Positions 54,887 through 61,658 of a stretch of DNA of 64,000 nucleotides are shown here, piece by piece. The notes beneath the pieces are model-generated. The model made no database searches. It had not been told where the DNA came from and worked only from the letters and a program-made list of their open reading frames with translations. Position 1 is the stretch's first letter. The number at the start of each line of letters is the position of its first letter. This DNA is from Streptomyces albireticuli (GTDB lineage: Bacteria > Actinomycetota > Actinomycetes > Streptomycetales > Streptomycetaceae): positions 124,001 to 188,000 of the forward strand of contig NZ_JAJQQS010000010.1 of NCBI RefSeq assembly GCF_021228125.1. Direction: 5' to 3'. Position numbers and translations under genes: made by a program.

Positions 54887-56401
54887 TCAGCCGGCGGTCT
54901 CGACGCGCAGCGCGAGGGCGGGGCAGCGCCGTACCGCCCGGAGCGCCCTCGGGCGCATCCGGGCGGGCACGGGCATGGCGGCCCGCTCCGGGTAGCCGTC
55001 CGGGCCCAGGCGCAGCAGGCCGGGCAGCAGGTCCGCGCACAGCCCGTGGCCCCGGCACAGGGTCCAGTCGACGAGCAGCCGTCCCGCCGGGGACCGCGCG
55101 GCGCCGGCGCCGCGGACGGGAAGCGGCCCGGGCGCCGGGCGCGGCCCGTCGGCGGGCAGCGGGAGCGCGCCGAGCGTGCGGCGCGCGCAGCCGTGGCCCA
55201 GGGCGTGGGCGGCGAACTCCTCGCCGAAGACGGTGAGGGCGGAGGAGACGAACCGCGCGCTGCCGTCGGGGTGTCCGCACGCCCCGCGTCCTTCCACGGC
55301 GGACATCCGGGCGCGCGCGGCGTCCAGGGCGCCCTGCCCGCCCCCCGCCGCGGCGTCGGCGAGCGCGTCGGCGAGCGCCGGCAGGCCGAGGGCGCAGGGG
55401 CCGCACTGGCCCGCCGACTGCGCGGCCAGCCAGCGGGCCACGCGGACGGTCTCGCCGACCGGGCAGGTGGTCTCCGGCAGCGGCAGCACGGCGCCGGCGC
55501 CGAGGACGCCGCCGGCCGCGGCGAGCGAGTCGCGGGAGACGGTGGCGGCGCCCACCGCGTCGGGCGGCAGCCAGCCGCCGTGGTAGCCGCCGATCAGCAC
55601 GCCCTGCCCGGGCGCGGTGCCGCAGAGCTCCAGGACGTACGCCAGGGGCACCCCGGTCGGGGTCTCCACGGCGTGGGTGCCGGCGACGGTCAGCATCACG
55701 GTGCCGGGCTCGGTCGGCAGCCCGCACGCGCCGTACCCCGCGGCGCCGAGCCGTGCGGCCAGGGACAGTTGGGCGAAGGTCTCGGTGTTGGACAGCAGGG
55801 TGGGCAGGCCGCCCAGGCCGCTGTCACTGGTGCGGACGCGGCGGCCGGAGGGCAGTGCGGGGCCGCCGTCGATGCCGCGGACGAGCGCGCTGCTCTCGCC
55901 GGTGACGAAGCGTTCGGGCAGCAGGGTGACGTCGACGGCCGGGCCGGCGGGCCCGGCCGGGTCCCGTTCGGCGAGCGCCCGGGCCACGGACCGTTCGACG
56001 TCCGGCCGGGTGACGCCGACGGCCACCCGGTGCGCGCCGAGGGCCCTGGCCGCGAGCACGGCGCCGTCGAGGACCAGGTGCGGCGCGTGGAGCAGCAGCG
56101 CGGTGTCCTTGAGGCAGCCCGGCTCGCCCTCGCTGCCGTTGACGACGACGGCGGCGCCGGGGTTCCTGTGCCGCTGGGCGTCGGCGACCGCCCGGAGTTT
56201 GCGGGCGAAGAGGAAGCCCGCGCCGCCGCGGCCGCGCAGGCCGATGTCCTCGGCGAGAGCGGCGAGTTCGTGGGGGCCGAGGTCCGGGGCGGGTCCGTGC
56301 GTCGCCAGGTGGGCCTCGCGGTCCATCCACGCCGTCTCGTCGAGCCCGGCCAGCAGCCGGGGTGGTCCGACGGTGGCGAGGGTGGGGACGGCCCGGTTCA
56401 C
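54887..56401 (-). CDS. NuoF-like flavoprotein fused to a C-terminal ferredoxin
   Basis: 504 residues from GTG 56401, overlapping the stop of the membrane protein (GTGA). It has a NuoF-type FMN/NADH part (LRGRGGAGFLFARKL near 55, VVNGSEGEPGCLKD near 87), an SLBB-like region, and a Fe-S motif SAGQCGPCALGLP near 330. The C-terminus is a small ferredoxin-like piece (CRGHGLC..CP). This would carry electrons from NAD(P)H to the ferric-reductase-like partner. It lacks other complex I subunits. Confidence 0.85.
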   Translation of the reverse strand: MNRAVPTLATVGPPRLLAGLDETAWMDREAHLATHGPAPDLGPHELAALAEDIGLRGRGGAGFLFARKLRAVADAQRHRNPGAAVVVNGSEGEPGCLKDTALLLHAPHLVLDGAVLAARALGAHRVAVGVTRPDVERSVARALAERDPAGPAGPAVDVTLLPERFVTGESSALVRGIDGGPALPSGRRVRTSDSGLGGLPTLLSNTETFAQLSLAARLGAAGYGACGLPTEPGTVMLTVAGTHAVETPTGVPLAYVLELCGTAPGQGVLIGGYHGGWLPPDAVGAATVSRDSLAAAGGVLGAGAVLPLPETTCPVGETVRVARWLAAQSAGQCGPCALGLPALADALADAAAGGGQGALDAARARMSAVEGRGACGHPDGSARFVSSALTVFGEEFAAHALGHGCARRTLGALPLPADGPRPAPGPLPVRGAGAARSPAGRLLVDWTLCRGHGLCADLLPGLLRLGPDGYPERAAMPVPARMRPRALRAVRRCPALALRVETAG

Positions 56402-57204
56402 CGCCGTGCTCCGCGCGCCTCGCGCGGCCGGGACCGCCACCGCAGGGTGAGGGCGGCGCCGACCCCGCCCACGCACAGCGCGTACCCGGCCGTCGCCCAG
56501 CCGGCCGCGGGGCGGCCGGCGTGGAGTCCGTGCACCAGGGCGGCGCCCCAGGCCGGGTAGGCCGCCATGTGCAGGGCCCGCCACCGGCCGGAGCGGCCGA
56601 CGCCGGAGAAGGCGCTGCGGACCGCGCCGGTGACCGCGACGGCGACGAAGAGGTAACCGGCGAGCGTACCGAGTCCGATGAGCAGGGGGTGCCCGGAGTC
56701 GGTGAACGGGACGGCGGCGGCCGTCGTACTGGTACGGTCCTCGGCAATCTTCACCCACACGTGCAGGGCGAGAAATCCGAGCCCGGCCACGGCCAGTCCG
56801 CGGTGCACGCCCTGGGCGAGGAGCCGGTGGGCCGAGCCCAGCAGCCGTCGGTCGGTCGCGGCCAGCCCCCACAGCACGGTGGAGGTGAGCGAGACGAGCG
56901 CGAGTACGCCCGCGCCGAAGTCGAGGAATTCCCGGGCCCGTTCGGCGACGCCGGAACGTGCGGCGACGGCGAGGAACAGCAGGATCGCCGCCGGCAGGGC
57001 GGGGCGCGCGGAGGGCCGGGACTGCGGCAGGGCCCTCGGCCGGGGCGAGGGTTTGGCGGGCGGCTCGGCCGGCGGCCGGGCCGTGGGGCGGGCCGGCGAG
57101 CGGCCCGGCGGCCGCGGTCGTACGGCCCGGCGGCGGATTCCGGTACGCATCCGGTGGCCGGTTCGCGGGCGGGACAGGAGTGTTTGCGTTCGCGACTTGT
57201 GCAT
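56398..57204 (-). CDS. Ferric-reductase-like transmembrane protein
   Basis: 268 residues from ATG 57204. The N-terminal 70 residues are basic and Pro/Arg-rich. Then about six hydrophobic segments follow, with His positions spaced as in haem-binding cytochrome b-type reductases (LLAQGVHRGLAVAGLGFLALHVWVK; RALHMAAYPAWGAALVHGLH). It probably moves electrons across the membrane. It overlaps the NuoF-like gene, which would supply electrons, and the lipoprotein may receive them. Confidence 0.82.
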   Translation of the reverse strand: MHKSRTQTLLSRPRTGHRMRTGIRRRAVRPRPPGRSPARPTARPPAEPPAKPSPRPRALPQSRPSARPALPAAILLFLAVAARSGVAERAREFLDFGAGVLALVSLTSTVLWGLAATDRRLLGSAHRLLAQGVHRGLAVAGLGFLALHVWVKIAEDRTSTTAAAVPFTDSGHPLLIGLGTLAGYLFVAVAVTGAVRSAFSGVGRSGRWRALHMAAYPAWGAALVHGLHAGRPAAGWATAGYALCVGGVGAALTLRWRSRPREARGARR

Positions 57205-57533
57205 CTGGGTCTCCGACGGGCGGCCGGCAGGGGTTCCGGCGACCGTCCGTGTTCCTGAGAAATCCGGAAATCGCGCGCGTCGGCGGTGTCCGCCGGCCGG
57301 GCGATCGTCGAATTCACTCGATGTGACCGGCCGGGCACTCATGGCCCGGCGGTTGAATGTGCGGAAGCATCGCCCAACTTCACCGGAACTTCATAAGGTT
57401 TATCGCGCTGTGACAAATTCACGCCCGGCTGTCCCCACGGCAGTGGTCGGCTGCGGATGATGCCCACTCAGGCGAGAGGCCGCCGACGGCTTTCCCGGCC
57501 CTCCCGCCCGGTACGGAAGTCCGGAGGTAGACG
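57205..57533. promoter_or_regulatory. Divergent promoter region
   Basis: 329 bases between the redox operon (minus) and the PucR-type regulator (plus). It is less GC-rich than the genes beside it (for example around 57385-57420). No ORF is convincing. The promoters of both transcripts probably lie here. Confidence 0.55.
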
Positions 57534-58796
57534 ATGTGCGAAATGCTGAACCGCATCTGGTCGCGACCGCGCGGTGAGTGGATCCGGGGCCTGAGAAAGG
57601 AACTCCCTGAGGTCGCCGCCACGGTGGTGGAGGAGCTCCAGCGCAGCACGCCCGCGTTCTCGGCGGTGTCACAGCGCATCGGTACGGAGGCGACGCGGGC
57701 CGCCGTGGAACAGGCGCTGCTGCGCACGCTGGGGCTGGGTCAGGCGCCGGTGGCGGGCCCCGGGCGCATACCGCCGGGGGCGGGCGCGCGACCGCTGCGA
57801 AAACCGGCGCGGGTGGTCACCGCCATGCCCGCCACCCGGGCCCGGCAGGCCCTGTTCGCCGCGCTCGCCGACGACCGGCACGTACCGGGTGAGGTCCTGG
57901 CCGAGCTGGCGGGCCTGGCCGGCTGGCCGCTCCCCCGCCGGGTGCGCGCCGTCGTCCTCGGCAGCCCCGGAGAGGCGCTGCCGTCCCACCCGTCACCGAA
58001 CCCGTCGCACCCGTCACCACATCCGCCCTCGCACCCGTCACCGCACCCGTCACCGCACCCGCCCTCGCACCCCTCGCCGCACCCGCTGCCGCACCCGTCG
58101 TCCCAGGCGGCTCCCCAGCCCGGCCCACAGCTGGTGCCCCCGTTGGCGCCCGCGCTCGTGGCGGCCCTCGGCCAGGGCCTGCCCGGCACCGTCGAGGCGG
58201 ACCTGTGCCTGCTGGTCCCGGACCCGGGCCTGCCGGGGCGCGCCGCGCTGGAGACGGCGCTGGGCGGCCGGGTGGCGGCCGTCGGTCACTCGGTGCCGGT
58301 CGCGGAGGCCGCCGCCTCGCTGCGCTGGGCGCGCCGGCTGCTGACCGTCGCCGCGGCCGTGGGCGGCCCGGCGGAACGGGTGGTGTGCGTCGACGACCAC
58401 CTCTCCGACCTGCTGATGCTCCAGGACGAGTCGCTGGCGCGGGCCCTCTCGGCGCGGTGGCTGCGCCCGCTGGACGATCTGACGCCGCGGCAGAGCGAGC
58501 GGCTGGAGGTGACGCTGCTGGCCTGGCTGGAGAGCGGCGGGGCGCCGGAGGCGGCGCGGACCCTGAAGGTGCACCCGCAGACGGTGCGCTACCGGCTCCG
58601 TCAGATCGAGAAGCTCTTCGGTCCGGCGATGCGCGAGCCGCGCACGCGCTTCGAGCTGGAGCTGGCGCTGCGCGGCCGGCGACTGCTGTCCCGTACCCGG
58701 CAGTCGCGGTCGCGGGCGCCGGGTGCCGCGCGGGCCCTCGGCGCGGCGGTCCATCCGCTGGGTCCGGCCGGGAGGGCCCGCGTCAACGGGCTGTGA
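57534..58796 (+). CDS. PucR-type regulator with a His-Pro-Ser-rich linker
   Basis: 420 residues from ATG 57534 (GGAGG upstream). The C-terminal helix-turn-helix is LTPRQSERLEVTLLAWLESGGAPEAARTLKVHPQTVRYRLRQIEKLFG in pieces (residues 325-375), as in PucR/CdaR proteins. The middle (about 195-300) resembles the CdaR sensor part. Residues 148-190 are a low-complexity run with nine His in HPSP/HPP units. It is divergent from the ferric-reductase/NuoF-like operon, so it likely regulates it. The linker might bind metal, which is an inference. Confidence 0.85.
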   Translation: MCEMLNRIWSRPRGEWIRGLRKELPEVAATVVEELQRSTPAFSAVSQRIGTEATRAAVEQALLRTLGLGQAPVAGPGRIPPGAGARPLRKPARVVTAMPATRARQALFAALADDRHVPGEVLAELAGLAGWPLPRRVRAVVLGSPGEALPSHPSPNPSHPSPHPPSHPSPHPSPHPPSHPSPHPLPHPSSQAAPQPGPQLVPPLAPALVAALGQGLPGTVEADLCLLVPDPGLPGRAALETALGGRVAAVGHSVPVAEAAASLRWARRLLTVAAAVGGPAERVVCVDDHLSDLLMLQDESLARALSARWLRPLDDLTPRQSERLEVTLLAWLESGGAPEAARTLKVHPQTVRYRLRQIEKLFGPAMREPRTRFELELALRGRRLLSRTRQSRSRAPGAARALGAAVHPLGPAGRARVNGL

Positions 58797-58846
58797 GGAG
58801 CGTGGCGCGGCGGCCCCCGACCCGGCTGTCGGAAGCCGCCGCCTTC

Positions 58847-58886
58847 CCGGCCCGGGTGGCATGCGTGGGGGGAGCACCCGGGCCGG
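58847..58886. terminator. Bidirectional hairpin between convergent genes
   Basis: A perfect 12-bp inverted repeat (CCGGCCCGGGTG at 58847-58858 and complement at 58875-58886) with a 16-base loop, between the regulator stop (58796) and the DUF1996 gene stop (58933). Confidence 0.7.
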
Positions 58887-58932
58887 GGGTCCGTGGGGAG
58901 CCGGTGTCACGCGGCGGGGACGCGGTCTCCCG

Positions 58933-60360
58933 TCAGCAGGTGCGGCCGCCGTTGACGCAGGACGTCGCCTCGGACATCAGGCGCTCGGACATCACGTTGA
59001 TGAAGTCGCCGTGGTCCGTGACCGGCTTGTGCAACTGCTCGGGGAAGCTGTCCACGGCGAACGGCACGCCCGCCGGGACGTCGTAGGTGATGCGCTGCAC
59101 CAGCTGCGGGACGGCCCGGAAGCCGCGCGGGCAGGAGCCGTCCGGGCGGGCGAAGGCGACGTGGGTGCGGTGGTTGGCGCTGTCGGTGTTCCGGCCGTCC
59201 CAGCAGTTCTGGAAGGCGAAGGTGCGGACGACGTCGGCGCCCTTCGGGCAGATCGGGTATTTGTCCTTGAGCTGCCGGTTCTCGAAGCCCTCGCAGCTCC
59301 ATGAGGCATTCGCGTTGGCCACTCCGTTGGTGAGCGCCTTGGCGTCCCCGGTGATGATGCGGAGGAAGCGCGGCATGGCGGTCACCTTCGAGACCGGGCT
59401 GCCCTTGAATTGCAGGGTCACGGACGTGGGCCGGAGCACGGTTCCCATGTTCCCGTCGTGTCCGCCGCCCGGGGCATTCGCGTCCGGTGCCGCTTTTCCG
59501 TCCAGGACGCGCAGTACGGGCCAGTAGTGGCTGGACTTGTCCCCGTTGACGCAGGTCGTTCCGGCGGCCGCGAGACTCGCGTCGGTGGAGAAGGCGTCCG
59601 TGGATTTGTTGCCCACATAGTCGTGCAGGTGGTGGGCGCCGTTGCGCACGCCCGGGGTGACGATGACGTTGTCGGGGTTGAAGTGGCCGTTCTCGTTGCG
59701 GCCGCACACGGAGGTGAACGTGCCGGTGGAGCCTCCGGGGCGGGTGCTCTGTCCGTTTCGCCGCGGGGCGGTCCTGATGTCGGCGAAGTCGGCGCGGGAG
59801 GGGCCGCCGGGCCTGCCCCGCGCTCCGAGCCGGGGGGCGAGGTCGCGGGAGGAGTCGTCCACGGCGGCGGTGCCGACCTGCCGGGCGCGGCAGCCGCTGA
59901 GCGCCGCCGGTTCCACTGCGGCGGGGCCCGGGTTCGCGCCGTCCGTCTTGAGGGAGTCGTTGATCCGGCCTATGGTCCCGGCGCGCTTCGCCTTCAGCTC
60001 GTCGAGCACGGCGCCGGGCGCCGCCGCCCCGTCCTGACCGGCCGTTATCCGCTCGTAGGCTCGGGCGACTTGGGCGTCGAGTTCGGAGAGCCCCCGGGAG
60101 ACCGCGATCCGTGCGGGCGCGGGGACGTCGCGGAGCTTGTCGCCCACGTCGGGGCAGGCGAGGGTCGTCGCCCCGGTGGCGGCAGCGCCGCCCGCGCCGG
60201 GGGAGGTCCGCCCGGTGTCCTGTCCGCCGGTGTCGCGGGAGGCGCCGGCGGAGGCGTGCTGGGCGATCACCGCCGTTCCGCCGCCGCCGAGCAGCAGGGC
60301 CGCGGCGGCCACCACCGCCCGGGTCCTCAGCTGCGAGCGTTTGTGGGCCTGTCGCATCAT
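58933..60360 (-). CDS. DUF1996 domain-containing secreted protein
   Basis: 475 residues with an N-terminal signal peptide (LRTRAVVAAAALLLGGGGTAVIA). The DUF1996 part begins near residue 205 with CGRNENGHFNPDNVIVTPG, then HHLHDYVGN and CVNGDKSSHYWPVLRV, and later SCEGFENRQLKDKYPICP and RTHVAF. DUF1996 is common in fungi and actinobacteria and is often linked to secreted proteins of unknown catalytic role. It starts 6 bases after the DUF4142 gene, so they are co-transcribed. Confidence 0.88.
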   Translation of the reverse strand: MMRQAHKRSQLRTRAVVAAAALLLGGGGTAVIAQHASAGASRDTGGQDTGRTSPGAGGAAATGATTLACPDVGDKLRDVPAPARIAVSRGLSELDAQVARAYERITAGQDGAAAPGAVLDELKAKRAGTIGRINDSLKTDGANPGPAAVEPAALSGCRARQVGTAAVDDSSRDLAPRLGARGRPGGPSRADFADIRTAPRRNGQSTRPGGSTGTFTSVCGRNENGHFNPDNVIVTPGVRNGAHHLHDYVGNKSTDAFSTDASLAAAGTTCVNGDKSSHYWPVLRVLDGKAAPDANAPGGGHDGNMGTVLRPTSVTLQFKGSPVSKVTAMPRFLRIITGDAKALTNGVANANASWSCEGFENRQLKDKYPICPKGADVVRTFAFQNCWDGRNTDSANHRTHVAFARPDGSCPRGFRAVPQLVQRITYDVPAGVPFAVDSFPEQLHKPVTDHGDFINVMSERLMSEATSCVNGGRTC

Positions 60361-60366
60361 GTGGGG

Positions 60367-61053
60367 TCACTTCTTTTCGTCGTTGCCGGGGTGGGGGAAG
60401 TCGACGAGTCCGGTGTTCTCCAGGACGGTGATGTGGTCGAGGACGACCGTGTTGGCGCGGGTCGCCAGTGCCCGCACCATGGCGTTGCCGGTGCGGTCGC
60501 GGACGAGCGCCACCAGCGCGAACACCTTGCCGTGGGCGGCGCGCACGAGGTTGGCGAACAGCCGCTCGAAGGTGCTCCCCCGGGCGGCGCGCAGCTGGTC
60601 GAGCCAGCCGCGCTGGTCGGCATCGGGCCGCTCCGGCAGGGCCACGTCCAGGGCGCGGGCCACCTCGATGGAGCGCCGGTCCAGTTCGGTGTGGCCGTCG
60701 ACGAGGTGGTCGCCGGCCATCCGTACCGCGTCCTTGGTGCCGCGCTCCTGGGCGAGTCCGCCCGCGGGCTTCTCCCACAGCCCGGCGAGCCGGACCCTGC
60801 GGACGAAGTCCCGGTCCAGCGGCGTCAGCGGCCCGGAGGGGGTGGCGGTGGTCCCCCGGCCGTCGTCGCTCCAGGTGGTGCGGGCGTCGGCCGCGGCGGG
60901 CGCGGCGCCGCCGAAGAGGTGGACCGGGATCAGCAGCGCCAGGAGCGTGGCCGCCAGGGAGAAGACGATGAGCCCGGTGCCGAGGGCCCGCTGGGAGAAC
61001 GAGCGCGGCAGGCCCGGGGAGCGCGCGTAGCGGGGGAATCGAACGGATCGCAT
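60367..61053 (-). CDS. DUF4142 domain protein
   Basis: 228 residues. One N-terminal membrane segment (TGLIVFSLAATLLALLIPV) anchors it outside. The rest fits DUF4142, a ferritin-like four-helix domain: PLDRDFVRRVRLAGLWE, ERGTKDAVRMAGDHLVDGH, LDRRSIEVARAL and the final FERLFANLVRAAHGKVF. Its role is unknown, perhaps stress or metal handling. Its ribosome site (AAGAAGG) is formed by the end of a 9-bp repeat array just upstream. Confidence 0.88.
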   Translation of the reverse strand: MRSVRFPRYARSPGLPRSFSQRALGTGLIVFSLAATLLALLIPVHLFGGAAPAAADARTTWSDDGRGTTATPSGPLTPLDRDFVRRVRLAGLWEKPAGGLAQERGTKDAVRMAGDHLVDGHTELDRRSIEVARALDVALPERPDADQRGWLDQLRAARGSTFERLFANLVRAAHGKVFALVALVRDRTGNAMVRALATRANTVVLDHITVLENTGLVDFPHPGNDEKK

Positions 61054-61058
61054 GGCAC

Positions 61059-61166
61059 CTTCTTCGGCTTCTTCGGCTTCTTTGATTTCTGCGGTTTCTG
61101 CGGTTTCTGCGGTCTCTTCGACTTGTGCGGCTTTCGCGGCACATACGGCGTCCGCGGCTTCTTCAA
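61059..61166. repeat. Twelve 9-bp periodic repeats in the DUF4142 leader
   Basis: Nonamers of the CTTCTTCGG / TTTCTGCGG kind repeat without a gap 12 times, from five bases beyond the DUF4142 start codon. On the minus strand one frame reads as KPK/KPQ triplets, but that frame is not the gene's. The remaining bases up to 61658 hold no gene. Confidence 0.8.
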
Positions 61167-61558
61167 CGCGCCTGCCGGAATGCCCACGGACGCTAGCCCC
61201 CGGTGGCGCGGCGCGGACGGGCGTTCGCGGCCCCTGACAAACCTCCGCCGAAGTGGTGCTGTCGCGCCCCGGACGCTGCTACCGTGCCGCGCCGCTCCGT
61301 CCCGGCACCCTGCCGCGCGCTCCCCGCGTCGCCGCCACTCGCCCCGGAACCACGGATTCCTTGATTCCGCCATCTTTCCGGGGGCAGACGGCTCCTCAGC
61401 GCCCCCGCCGGGTGCGGCGTTCCGGACATCCGGCACCCCTCGGACTCCCCCGACCGAGGCCCCCGCGGAAGATCACGGCACTCGGCCGGTGTCCGGTATA
61501 CGCCGCCCATGGGCACTTACGACCGTTGGCGGATTTCCGTCTTGCTTTGCCCGTCCGT

Positions 61559-61592
61559 TACTCACGATGACCAAACCACTACTCACGAGTAG
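61559..61592. promoter_or_regulatory. Candidate operator upstream of the NRPS gene
   Basis: TACTCACGA occurs at 61559-61567 and 61580-61588, exactly 21 bp (two helical turns) apart. The second copy is within a palindrome CTACTC-AC-GAGTAG (61579-61592). It is 67 bases before the start codon, a good place for a regulator to act. Confidence 0.5.
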
Positions 61593-61658
61593 GCATCATG
61601 TCGATCAAGAAAGGGACCGCCGACGACCCGAGCGGTCCACCGTCGAAAGCAGAGCCAC

